NCBI GenBank assembly: GCA_036005845.1
Contig: DASYQD010000117.1
Coordinates: 90,310 to 154,309, forward strand
DNA: 64,000 nt
Reading direction: 5' to 3'
DNA from: DASYQD01 sp036005845
Lineage (GTDB): Bacteria > Acidobacteriota > Thermoanaerobaculia > Multivoradales > JAIOJS01
In this document: one piece after another, positions 55,144-63,263 of the stretch
Layout: each line of letters starts with the position of its first letter
How positions within the stretch are numbered: position 1 is the stretch's first letter
Position numbers and translations under genes: made by a program
The notes under the pieces: model-generated
Told to the model about the DNA's origin: nothing
Seen by the model: only the letters and a program-made list of their open reading frames with translations
Databases searched by the model: none

Positions 55144-56157
55144 TCAGACTGCGCGCGCGAGCGAGACGCCGAACCAGCCCTGCTCGTCGGTATGCCACTG
55201 CCGCGGCACGAAGCCCGCGCCGCGCAGCAACGCCTCGGCGCGCTGGCGCGTGTACTTGGCGCTGATCTCGGTGCGGATCTCTTCGCCGTCGAGGAGGCGT
55301 AGCGTCTCGCCGGTGACGCCGAGCCGCACCGTCTGCGCACCTTCTGCGACGAGGCGCATCTCGATCCAGGCGTTCGTCGTGTCGTAGAAGGCGCGGTGGC
55401 GGAAGCGCGCCGGATCGAAGTCGGCGCGCAGGAGGCGGTTGACGACGCGCAGGACGTTGCGGTTGAACTCCGCCGTCACGCCGGCGTCATCGTCGTAGGC
55501 CGCTTCTAGCGTTGCCACGTCCTTGACCAGGTCGACGCCGAGCAGGAACCAGTCGCCGGACGCGAGCGCCGCGCGCAACCGGGCGAGGAACGCGGGCGCC
55601 TCGTCGCTCGGCCGCAGGTTGCCCAGCGTGCCGCCGAGGAAGATGGCGAGCCGCGGCGCGCCGTCGTCCGACGAATCGGGCAGCGGCGTCAGCGGACCGA
55701 GAAAATCGGCAGCCACGCCGTGCACGCGCAGACCTGGGTAGTCGCGCACCAGCTCTTCGCCGACGCGCTGGAGCGAGGCCTCGTTGACGTCGACCGGCAC
55801 GTAGAGCCGCAGCGTGCCCTGCGCGTGCAACGCGTCGAGCAGCAGCCGCGTCTTGGTCGCCGAACCGGAGCCCAGCTCGACGAGCTCCGCGGCGCCGGTC
55901 GTGCGCGCCACCTCGGGCGCCACGCGCTCGAGAATGGCGCGCTCGGTGCGCGTCGGGTAGTACTCGGGCAGCTCGGTGATCTCGTCGAAGAGGGCAAGAC
56001 CCTGCACGTCGTAGAAGTGCTTGCTGGGAATGCTGCGCGGCCGCGCGCGCAGCGCGGCGAGGAGCTCGCGGCGCTCCTCCTCGGCGTCGGGCCGGCGTCG
56101 CACCTCGACGGTGACCAGCGGCTCGACCGCGGCGCCGGCGCTGGGCGGACAAGCCAT
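55144..56157 (-). CDS. egtD: L-histidine N-alpha-methyltransferase EgtD (ergothioneine biosynthesis)
   Basis: 337 residues. The EgtD signature is clear: RSIPSKHFYDVQGLALFDEI near residue 40, YYPTRTERAIL, VELGSGSATKTRLLLDAL (SAM site), VPVDVNEASL, IFLGGTLGNLRP and LLGVDLVKD; the C-terminus has EISAKYTRQRAEALLRGAGF with the substrate-contact region. It trimethylates histidine to hercynine with three SAM, the first step to ergothioneine. The start codon follows egtB's stop by 5 bp, so the two are cotranscribed with pgi upstream. Confidence 0.95.
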   Translation of the reverse strand: MACPPSAGAAVEPLVTVEVRRRPDAEEERRELLAALRARPRSIPSKHFYDVQGLALFDEITELPEYYPTRTERAILERVAPEVARTTGAAELVELGSGSATKTRLLLDALHAQGTLRLYVPVDVNEASLQRVGEELVRDYPGLRVHGVAADFLGPLTPLPDSSDDGAPRLAIFLGGTLGNLRPSDEAPAFLARLRAALASGDWFLLGVDLVKDVATLEAAYDDDAGVTAEFNRNVLRVVNRLLRADFDPARFRHRAFYDTTNAWIEMRLVAEGAQTVRLGVTGETLRLLDGEEIRTEISAKYTRQRAEALLRGAGFVPRQWHTDEQGWFGVSLARAV

Positions 56158-56162
56158 CGCTA

Positions 56163-57554
56163 CTAGCCGCCCTCGACCTGCGCTTCTACAGATTGCGCCA
56201 GCCGGAACCCGGCGAAGATCTGGCGGCGGATCGGGTAATCCCAGTTGCGGAAGGTGCCGCGCGCCACCGCCGGCCGAGTCGCCCACGAGGCGCCGCGCAG
56301 CACTTTGTAGTCGCTGCCGAACCAGCTCTTCGAGTAGTCGTCGTAGGGATAGGCCTCGAAGCCGGGGTAGCCGCCGAAGTCGCTGCTCGTCCACTCCCAG
56401 CAGTCGCCGACGAGCTGCTCGACGCCGTAGGCGCTGGCGCCGCTCGGGTAGGCGCCGATCGGCGCCGGCGCGAAGCCGAGCTGGTCGAGGTTTGCGTGCG
56501 TCGTGTCGGGCGGCTCTTCGCCCCAGGGCCACGGCCGCGCGCGCTGGGTGGCCGGGTCCCAGAGCGCCGCCTTCTCCCACTCCGCCTCCGTCGGCAGCCT
56601 CTTGCCGGCCCAGCGCGCGTAGGCGTCGGCCTCCCAGTAGCAGACGTGCACGATGGGAAGATCGGCGACTTCCTCGACCGGCGCGATGCGGTCCATGAAG
56701 CGCGCCAGCCACGCCTCGCCGAACGGCGCGCCGATGCGGCCGACGCTGCGGGCCGGCTGCCAGTGGCGCGGCGCCTCCAGGGCTTCCTGCTCGCGGAACG
56801 CCCAGCCCGCCGGCTGCCAGAGCTCGCGCCGGCGATAGCCGCCGTCCTGCACGAAGGCGAGGTAGTCGCCGTGCGTCACCGGGAAGCGGTCGATCTCGAA
56901 TGCCGCCACCTGCACCTCGTGCGGCGGCAGCTCGTTGTCGTAGGCGAAGCCGCCGCGTTGCCAGCCCATGCGGAACGGTCCGGCGTCGACGCGCACCATG
57001 TCCTGCACCACGTTGCGCCCGAGCGCGCGCGGCGAGGGTAACGGCCGCCGGTGCTGCGGAGCGTAGGGCGGGTCACTCAGGACTTGCATCGCCTGCAGCA
57101 GCGTCTCCTGGTGCTGCTCCTCGTGCTCGACGACCATCTCGTAGACGAAGCCGTCGGCAACGAGGCGCGGCTCGCCGCCGTCGGCGCCGCTCTCGAGCAC
57201 CCGCAGCGTCTGCTCGCGCACGCGGCCCAGGTAATTCGCCAGCTCCTCGCCGGTGGGCAACGGCAGAGCGGCACGCGTCGGCCGCGGGTTGGCGACGGGG
57301 TCGAACATCTTCTGATAGCCGTCGGCGACCGGCGGCAGGCCGGCGAGCCGCTGGCCGATCCACTGCTCCTCGAAGTTGCCGATGTGACCGACGTCCCACA
57401 CCATCGGCGAGAGGATCGGGATGTGCTGGCGGCGCAGCGTCGCCGAGTCGAGCACGGCGATCAGCTCCAGCGTGCGCTGGCGCACGTCGGCCATGCGGCG
57501 CGCCACCGCCTCGCGGTCGACTCGGGCAGCAGCCGGGGCGGTCTCGAGCTCCAT
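56163..57554 (-). CDS. egtB: Ergothioneine-forming sulfoxide synthase EgtB
   Basis: 463 residues. The DinB-like N-terminus carries the iron-binding three-histidine set: His57 in GHIGNFEEQW, His144 and His148 in VEHEEQHQET. The C-terminal formylglycine-generating-enzyme-like domain contains MVRVDAGPFRMGW, LPTEAEWEKAALW, GDCWEWTSSDFGG and VLRGASWAT. It couples hercynine to a thiol using O2 and iron. As no egtA or egtC is adjacent, cysteine could be the co-substrate, as in some non-mycobacterial EgtB, but that is inference. The start at 57554 is 24 bp after the pgi stop. A 15-bp duplication (57557-57586) spans the gap and the pgi end. Confidence 0.94.
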   Translation of the reverse strand: MELETAPAAARVDREAVARRMADVRQRTLELIAVLDSATLRRQHIPILSPMVWDVGHIGNFEEQWIGQRLAGLPPVADGYQKMFDPVANPRPTRAALPLPTGEELANYLGRVREQTLRVLESGADGGEPRLVADGFVYEMVVEHEEQHQETLLQAMQVLSDPPYAPQHRRPLPSPRALGRNVVQDMVRVDAGPFRMGWQRGGFAYDNELPPHEVQVAAFEIDRFPVTHGDYLAFVQDGGYRRRELWQPAGWAFREQEALEAPRHWQPARSVGRIGAPFGEAWLARFMDRIAPVEEVADLPIVHVCYWEADAYARWAGKRLPTEAEWEKAALWDPATQRARPWPWGEEPPDTTHANLDQLGFAPAPIGAYPSGASAYGVEQLVGDCWEWTSSDFGGYPGFEAYPYDDYSKSWFGSDYKVLRGASWATRPAVARGTFRNWDYPIRRQIFAGFRLAQSVEAQVEGG

Positions 57555-57577
57555 CGTCGCGGTCACCCTGGTCGCAG

Positions 57578-59191
57578 TCACCCTGGCCCGGTGAGCAACC
57601 CTTCTGCCATACGCGCCAGGTCGGCGGCCGGATCGGCCGAGGTGATGCGCACGAAGCGGCGATTCGCATCGCGCAGCGCCAGCAGGTCGCCCTCGGCCTG
57701 CGCCCCCGCCAGCGTGGCGAAGCCGTAGCGGCGGCCGGCAATCGGCAGGTCCGCCATCGCGCGCGGCACCACCTCGACGTGCAGGCCGCCGGGTGGCCCC
57801 CCCTTGTGGAGCTGACCCGTCGAGTGGAGGTAGCGCGGGCCGTAGCCGAAGGTGGTGGCGACGTGCAGCTCCTCGATCAGCGCGCGGCGCAGGCGCGCCA
57901 CGGAGGCTTCCAGTGCCGAGTCGGGCGCGAGATAGCCGAGCAGCGCCACGTACGCGGGCTTCTCGCGCCGCAGCTCCGCCGCGAGGTCCGCAGGCGCCTC
58001 GACCGCGGGCAGCTTGCCGCTCGTCTCCCACTGTGCGAGCACCTCGCGCGTGCTCTTCTTTGCCGACTCGACGTTGGGCTGGTCGAAGGGGTGGACGTCG
58101 AGCAGGTGGCCGGCGACGGCGGTGGCGAACTGCCAGAGGAAGAACTGCGCGCCGAGGTCCCAGCGGTGGGCGAGGGTGAGCTCCCACACCGGCTGGCCGG
58201 CCTCGCGCAGCCGCGCCGCCTGCGCCTCGACCTCGGCATCGGGCTCGGACGTGAGCCGCAGGTGGACGAACGCGCGGTCGTCGCCGTACGCGGCGGGTTC
58301 GACGAACGGCTCGCCGGCGACGGGCACGATCCCCTTGCCGTTCTTGCCGGTCGACTCGGCGAGGAGCTGCTCCGCCCACAGCCCGAAGTCGGCGACGCGG
58401 CGCGGCACGAGCAGCGTCGCCTTGTCGCGCCCGAGCAGCGCCGCGACCGCGAGGTAGGTGCCGAGCAGGAGGCCGGGGTTCTCTTCGCCGGGATGCTGCG
58501 GCCCGCAGGCGCGGCGCGCGCGCTCGGCGCGCCCCAGCAGCCGGCGCATGTCGATCCCGGCGAGCGCGGCGGGGACGACGCCGAACAGCGTCAGCACGCT
58601 GAAGCGCCCGCCGACATCGGGCGTGTTGAGGAACACCTCGCGGAACCCGCGCTCGACGCCGAGCGCCGCCAGCGGCGTCCCCGGATCGGTGATGGCGAGG
58701 AAGCGGCGGCCCGGGTCGTCGGAGCCGGTGACCTCGCCCCAGAAGTAGTCGAAGAGTGCCTGCACCTCGGCCGTCCCACCCGACTTGCTGGCGGCGATGA
58801 AGAGGGTGCGCCGCGGATCGATGGCGGCGCGTACCTGCCGTACGCGGTCGGGCACCGTGGAGTCGAGGACCAGCAAGCGCGGGTAGCCCTCCTGCGGCCC
58901 GAACGTGCTCGCCAAAGCTTCGCCGCCGAGGCTGCTGCCACCCATGCCGAGCAGCACGATGTGACCGACGTCCTCGGCGTGCGCTTCCTCGACGATCGAG
59001 GCGACGCGGCGCAGCGGCTCGTCGGTCTCGAGCAAGTCGAGCCAGCCGAGGCGGTCGGCGATCTCGCGCGGCTCCGGCGACCAGAGCGTGTGGTCGCGCC
59101 GCCAGATGCGCTCGACGAAGCGCTCGTGCTCGAGCTGCGAGAGCGCCGACTCGAAGGCGTCGGAAAGCGGAGCGGGGAGCGGTTGCATCAT
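57578..59191 (-). CDS. pgi: Glucose-6-phosphate isomerase
   Basis: 537 residues of the phosphoglucose isomerase family, resembling the isomerase part of bacterial Tal-Pgi proteins more than the E. coli type. Visible are LGMGGSSLGGEALAS, FIAASKSGGTAEVQALFDYF (phosphate-binding SKSGGT), LNTPDVGGRFSVLT, the HPFDQPNVESAKK segment, and STGQLHKGGP. It interconverts glucose- and fructose-6-phosphate. It starts the pgi-egtB-egtD unit; two tandem ATGs (59191 and 59188) are both possible starts. Linkage to ergothioneine genes is positional only. Confidence 0.93.
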   Translation of the reverse strand: MMQPLPAPLSDAFESALSQLEHERFVERIWRRDHTLWSPEPREIADRLGWLDLLETDEPLRRVASIVEEAHAEDVGHIVLLGMGGSSLGGEALASTFGPQEGYPRLLVLDSTVPDRVRQVRAAIDPRRTLFIAASKSGGTAEVQALFDYFWGEVTGSDDPGRRFLAITDPGTPLAALGVERGFREVFLNTPDVGGRFSVLTLFGVVPAALAGIDMRRLLGRAERARRACGPQHPGEENPGLLLGTYLAVAALLGRDKATLLVPRRVADFGLWAEQLLAESTGKNGKGIVPVAGEPFVEPAAYGDDRAFVHLRLTSEPDAEVEAQAARLREAGQPVWELTLAHRWDLGAQFFLWQFATAVAGHLLDVHPFDQPNVESAKKSTREVLAQWETSGKLPAVEAPADLAAELRREKPAYVALLGYLAPDSALEASVARLRRALIEELHVATTFGYGPRYLHSTGQLHKGGPPGGLHVEVVPRAMADLPIAGRRYGFATLAGAQAEGDLLALRDANRRFVRITSADPAADLARMAEGLLTGPG

Positions 59192-59276
59192 CCGTGGTGT
59201 GCCATGAGGCCGGAGGCGGAAGGCCGGCGTAGCTTACTACCGCGCGGCGGCGCGACGAGCGAACCGAGCCCGGCCG

Positions 59277-60629
59277 CTATCGGCCCGCCGCCAACCGATA
59301 GAGCAGCAGCGCCGCTTTCTTCGTCTGCGTCGGCAGCGTGGCGAGGTCGGCAGTCTCCTCGACGGTGTGGCCGCCGGTGCCCTTGAGGCCGAGCGCGTCC
59401 AGGACGCGCGGCACGGTCCCGGCGACGAAGGAGACGTCGGCGGCGCCGGCGTTGCGCGGGTCGACGGCGGTGACCGGGCCGAGCCCGAGATCGCGGCTCA
59501 CGTGGTCGAGCGTCGCGAGCAGCTCGAGGTTGCCGGGCGCCGGCGCCATCGGTGGGTACCCTTCGTCGAAGACGAGCTCGGCATCGGTACCGGGAAGGTG
59601 GCGCGCGGCGATCGCCTGCATGCGCTCCTGCGCCGAGGCGAGCTGCTGCGGCGACAGCGTGCGCAGGTCGCCCTTGACGATCGTCGTGCCGGCGACGACG
59701 TTGGCCTTGCCGCTGGCGGTGCCGCGCACGCCGTCGGACGCCACCTCGGCCGCTGTGCCGCCAAGCAGCAATCCCGGGTTGAACGTGAGGTTGGGCTCGC
59801 TCGCCAGCTCGGTGTAGAAACCATTGAGGATGCGCGCCGCTTCGTAAGCCGCGCCGGCGCCCACCTCGGGCTGGAAGATTTGCGACGAGTGCGCCGGCTT
59901 GCCGGTGGTGGTGAGCCGCCAGTCCATCGAGCCGCGCCGCGCCACCACCGCGTGCTCGGGTTTGCCGTCGCCGTCCTCGAAGCCGAGCGCCACGTCGACG
60001 CTCTGCGCCGCGGCGAGCAGCTCGTGGCGCGCCAGCGAGAGCGGCGAGCCCGAGTCCTCCTCGTCGCCGGTCATCACCACGGTGACGTTCAGCCGGTCGA
60101 GCGCGCCGGCGGCGCGTAGCGCGGCGAGCGCCTGCAGCATGATCACGTCGCCGCCCTTCATGTCGATGACGCCCGGCCCGTGCGCGCGGTCGCCCGGCAG
60201 CAGCTCGAAGCGCTGGAAGGGGCTGTCGAGCTCGAAGACGGTGTCGAGGTGGCCGATGAGCAGCACCTTCGACTTGGCCGCCTTGCCAGGCCGCGTCGCG
60301 ATCAGGTGCCCGGCGCGCCCGAACGCGGCGCCGTCCGCCCAGCGCGTGGTGAAGCCGAGCCCCGCGAGCTCGCCGGCGAAGACCTTGCCGACCTCGCGCA
60401 CGCCGGCGAGGTTCTGCGTGCCGCTGTTGATGTCGACCACCCGCTGCAGCAACGCGCGCGCTTCGCCGGTGTGGGCGTCGACGTGGGCGACGATCGCCTT
60501 CTCGGCGCGCGACAGCTGGTGGGCCTCCGGCTGAGCGGCGGCAGTGGCAGGCGGTGAGGCGTCGACGAGCAGAGTAGTGACCATGGCGATGGTGAGCGCG
60601 GACAAGCGGCCAAACGTCTGGCTGAGCAT
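59277..60629 (-). CDS. Secreted M20-family zinc metallopeptidase
   Basis: 450 residues with a signal peptide (LSALTIAMVTTLLVDASPP to about ATAAAQ). The M20 (glutamate carboxypeptidase/CPG2-like) dimetal site is visible: LLIGHLDTVFE (His, and Asp two later), GPGVIDMKGGD (bridging Asp), TGDEEDSGS (catalytic Glu, metal Glu), a late Glu/Asp region, and GTGGHTVEETADL (last His). The dimerisation domain spans residues 225-335 (SSQIFQPEVGAGAAYEAARI). It should hydrolyse peptides or acyl amino acids in the periplasm. It diverges from the pcnB-like gene, their starts only 22 bp apart, so the promoters overlap. Confidence 0.92.
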   Translation of the reverse strand: MLSQTFGRLSALTIAMVTTLLVDASPPATAAAQPEAHQLSRAEKAIVAHVDAHTGEARALLQRVVDINSGTQNLAGVREVGKVFAGELAGLGFTTRWADGAAFGRAGHLIATRPGKAAKSKVLLIGHLDTVFELDSPFQRFELLPGDRAHGPGVIDMKGGDVIMLQALAALRAAGALDRLNVTVVMTGDEEDSGSPLSLARHELLAAAQSVDVALGFEDGDGKPEHAVVARRGSMDWRLTTTGKPAHSSQIFQPEVGAGAAYEAARILNGFYTELASEPNLTFNPGLLLGGTAAEVASDGVRGTASGKANVVAGTTIVKGDLRTLSPQQLASAQERMQAIAARHLPGTDAELVFDEGYPPMAPAPGNLELLATLDHVSRDLGLGPVTAVDPRNAGAADVSFVAGTVPRVLDALGLKGTGGHTVEETADLATLPTQTKKAALLLYRLAAGR

Positions 60630-60651
60630 GCGGGATGGTAACTTACGCTGA

Positions 60652-62052
60652 GTGAGCGAGGGCACTTCCGAGCCGCGCGTCCTGCCGCGGCCCGAGCACC
60701 CGATCTCCCGCAAAGACATCTCCCCCAATGCTTTGAAGGTCCTGTACCGCCTGCACCAGCGCGGCTACAAGGCCTACCTGGTGGGCGGCAGCGTGCGGGA
60801 CCTGATGCTCGGGCGGCGGCCCAAGGACTTCGACATCGGCACCGACGCCAGCCCGCAGGAGGTGCGCCGGCTCTTCCGCAACTCGCGCATCATCGGCCGC
60901 CGCTTCCGCCTCGTGCACGTGGTGTTCGAGGGCGAGATCATCGAGGTCTCCACCTTCCGCGGCGCTCCCGAGCCCGGCGAGGCGCCCATCGAGGCGGGCG
61001 TGCGCGAGGCCCCGCCGGGTGTCGAGATCCCGGACGACCTGCTGGTCACCAGCGACAACACCTTCGGCACGCCGCGCGAGGACGCCTTCCGCCGCGACTT
61101 CACGGTCAACGCGCTCTTTTATGACATCGACGACTTCTCGGTCATCGACTGGGTGGGCGGCATCGACGACCTGCAGCGCCGATTGATCCGCGTCATCGGC
61201 GACCCCGACGTGCGGCTGCAGGAGGACCCGGTGCGCATGATGCGCGCCTGCGAGTACGCCGGCCGCCTCTCGTTCGGCATCGATCCGGCGACGCAGGAGT
61301 CGATCCAGCGCCACCGGCAGAAGCTCGAGCTCGCCTCGCCGGTGCGCGTCACCGAGGAGATCCTGCAACTGCTGCGCTGCGGGCACGCCGGCGCGGCGCT
61401 GCAGTGGATGCTCGAGCTGGGTCTGCTCGAGGTGCTGCTGCCGGAGGCCTACGCGATGGTGGGCGGCGGCGCCGCCGGCGTCGGCGACTTCGGGCGCCTG
61501 CTGCCGACGGTCGACGGCAAGGTGCAGCAGGGACGCGCGCTGTCCGACGCCGCGCTCCTCGCTGTGCTGGTGCTGCCGAAGGTGCTGCAGCGGCGCGACG
61601 ACATCGAGGCGGTGGAGCGGCGGCCGATGAGCCGCGCCGCGCTGCGCCAGCTCGTCGACGAGACGGTGGCGCCGTTCGCGACGCGCCTCGCGCTGTCGCG
61701 CGCGCGCGCGTCGCAGCTCAACCACGCGCTCGTCGCCTTCCACCGCCTGTGCGAGCCGGGATGGGCGCCGCGCGGCCGCGCGCAGATGGCGCGCCGGCCC
61801 TACTTCGACGACGGGCTGGCGCTCTTCGAGCTGATGGTCGAGGCGACCGGTGACGGCGGCGAGCCGCTGGCCGCCTGGCAGGCGGCGGCGCAGCAGCGCG
61901 GCCGCATCGAGGAGCTGCCGCCGCCGGATGAGCCGGTCGCAGCGGGCGCCGCCGCCGCGGGTGAAGCACCCGGCGCGCGGCGCAGCCGGCGGCGTCGCCG
62001 TCGTCGCCGTGGTCGCGGCGGCGGGGCGGCTCGCGACGCGGGCTCCGCGTAG
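60652..62052 (+). CDS. pcnB: Poly(A) polymerase / tRNA nucleotidyltransferase family protein
   Basis: 466 residues, GTG start. The class II nucleotidyltransferase head has LVGGSVRDLMLGRRPKDFDIGT with the two metal-binding Asp, RRDFTVNALFYD, and VRLQEDPVRMMRACEYAGR. The helical body then follows. Bacterial poly(A) polymerases of the PcnB kind have this head plus an R-rich tail; a CCA-adding enzyme remains possible. The final 45 residues are unusually Arg-rich (AGARRSRRRRRRRRGRGGGA pattern), likely RNA-binding. Convergent with the histone-like gene. Confidence 0.86.
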   Translation: MSEGTSEPRVLPRPEHPISRKDISPNALKVLYRLHQRGYKAYLVGGSVRDLMLGRRPKDFDIGTDASPQEVRRLFRNSRIIGRRFRLVHVVFEGEIIEVSTFRGAPEPGEAPIEAGVREAPPGVEIPDDLLVTSDNTFGTPREDAFRRDFTVNALFYDIDDFSVIDWVGGIDDLQRRLIRVIGDPDVRLQEDPVRMMRACEYAGRLSFGIDPATQESIQRHRQKLELASPVRVTEEILQLLRCGHAGAALQWMLELGLLEVLLPEAYAMVGGGAAGVGDFGRLLPTVDGKVQQGRALSDAALLAVLVLPKVLQRRDDIEAVERRPMSRAALRQLVDETVAPFATRLALSRARASQLNHALVAFHRLCEPGWAPRGRAQMARRPYFDDGLALFELMVEATGDGGEPLAAWQAAAQQRGRIEELPPPDEPVAAGAAAAGEAPGARRSRRRRRRRRGRGGGAARDAGSA

Positions 62053-62143
62053 ACGGCGTTCGCGCGCGGCGCAAGGGGCGCCCGTGCTGGCTGCGACCGC
62101 TGTTTCTAGGGAGAGTGGAGAGGGGGGAGACCGAGGCGCGGAT

Positions 62144-62171
62144 GGCGGCGGAAGCGGACGCTCCCGCCGCC
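62144..62171. terminator. GC-rich hairpin between convergent pcnB-like and histone-like genes
   Basis: GGCGGCGG (62144-62151) pairs with CCGCCGCC (62164-62171); inside, one mismatch is followed by AGC/GCT pairing, giving a long stem. It lies 15 bp after the stop of the minus-strand gene. No T-run on either side. Confidence 0.45.
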
Positions 62172-62185
62172 GGGACCGTTCGCTG

Positions 62186-62317
62186 CTACTTCTTGCCCTT
62201 CTTGGCGGCCTTCTTCGCGGGCTTCTTGGCAGCGGCCTTCTTCGCCGCAGCCGGCTTCGCCTTCGCGGTGGCCTTCTTCGCGGGCTTCTTCGCAGCCTTC
62301 TTCGCCTTACCAGCCAT
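62186..62317 (-). CDS. Histone H1-like Lys/Ala/Pro-rich protein
   Basis: Only 43 residues; AAGGAGGAGAG just before the ATG (62317) is a near-perfect ribosome site. The whole chain is built of AKKA, KPAKK and AAKK repeats, as in eukaryote H1 tails and bacterial histone-like proteins (Hc1, AlgP-type). It carries about 20 lysines and no acidic residue, so it should bind nucleic acid by charge in the nucleoid. Length is shorter than most relatives. Low complexity means homology is weak evidence, but the ribosome site and exact composition favour a real gene. Confidence 0.72.
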   Translation of the reverse strand: MAGKAKKAAKKPAKKATAKAKPAAAKKAAAKKPAKKAAKKGKK

Positions 62318-62554
62318 GCGTTCTCTCCTCCTTGTTAGGGGCCTGCTGCCAAACAGAGTACCACAGCCCGTTGTGGAGCGGAAGCCCTCCCGCCACAATT
62401 CCTAGGACAACCCATGATCGTGTTAAGCTAAAGGTTCCCGCCGGCGAAAAAGCCCCTTCCCGACAGCCTTCCCGACGACGCTCCCGACCATCGCGCGCGG
62501 TCGCGCCCGACGCCTGCGTGATACCTTCGCGGCGGTCCGCGGAGCGAGGATTGG

Positions 62555-63253
62555 ATGGGCTGGATCTTCGACTTCTACCGTTCGAGCCTCGGCAAAAAGC
62601 AGGTGATGGCGGTGACCGGGCTGCTGCTGTGCGGCTTCGTCGCCGTGCACATGTTCGGCAACCTCAAGGTGTACGAGGGGCCGGAGATCTACAACGCCTA
62701 CGCGCGCGGCCTGCGCACGATCGGCATCCCGTTCGTGCCGGAGTCCGGCCTGCTGTGGATCGCGCGCAGCGTGCTGCTGCTCGCCGTGCTCCTGCACATC
62801 CTCGCGGCGTGGGCGACGACGCGGCAGAGCCATGCGGCGCGTCCCGTTGGCTACCGCCGGCGTGACGCCGTGCAGACGACGTACGCCGAGCGCACCATGC
62901 GCTGGGGCGGCGTCATCATCGCCCTCTTCGTGCTCTACCACCTGGCGCACTTCACCTGGGGCTTCGACGTGGCGCCGCCGGCCACCTTCGTGCCGCACGA
63001 TCCCTACCGCAACTTCGTCGCCGGCTTCTCGATCTGGTGGGTGAGCCTGATCTACATCGTGGCGCAGGTCTTCCTCGGTTTCCATCTCTTCCACGGCGTG
63101 TGGAGCATGTTCCAGTCGATCGGCTGGGTGCCGCGCTCGATCGCGCGCGGCGGCCGCGATTGGCGGCGCGACCTGGCGACCGCTTTCGCCCTCGTCGTCT
63201 GTCTCGGCAACGTCAGCTTCCCGATCGCCGTGCTGGCGGGCGTGGTGCGGTAG
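62555..63253 (+). CDS. sdhC: Succinate dehydrogenase/fumarate reductase cytochrome b subunit
   Basis: 232 residues with five transmembrane helices, the di-haem type of Bacteroidota/Epsilon-type complexes. Histidines within or near helices fit haem ligands: VAVHMFGNLKVYEG, LLLAVLLHILAAWA, LFVLYHLAHFTWGF and QVFLGFHLFHGVW. It anchors the flavoprotein and FeS subunits and exchanges electrons with menaquinone. The flavoprotein gene starts 10 bp after its stop, so sdhC-sdhA form an operon; the FeS subunit should follow outside the window. The 237-bp region upstream (62318-62554) shows no gene. Confidence 0.92.
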   Translation: MGWIFDFYRSSLGKKQVMAVTGLLLCGFVAVHMFGNLKVYEGPEIYNAYARGLRTIGIPFVPESGLLWIARSVLLLAVLLHILAAWATTRQSHAARPVGYRRRDAVQTTYAERTMRWGGVIIALFVLYHLAHFTWGFDVAPPATFVPHDPYRNFVAGFSIWWVSLIYIVAQVFLGFHLFHGVWSMFQSIGWVPRSIARGGRDWRRDLATAFALVVCLGNVSFPIAVLAGVVR

Positions 63254-63263
63254 CGGTGGGCGC

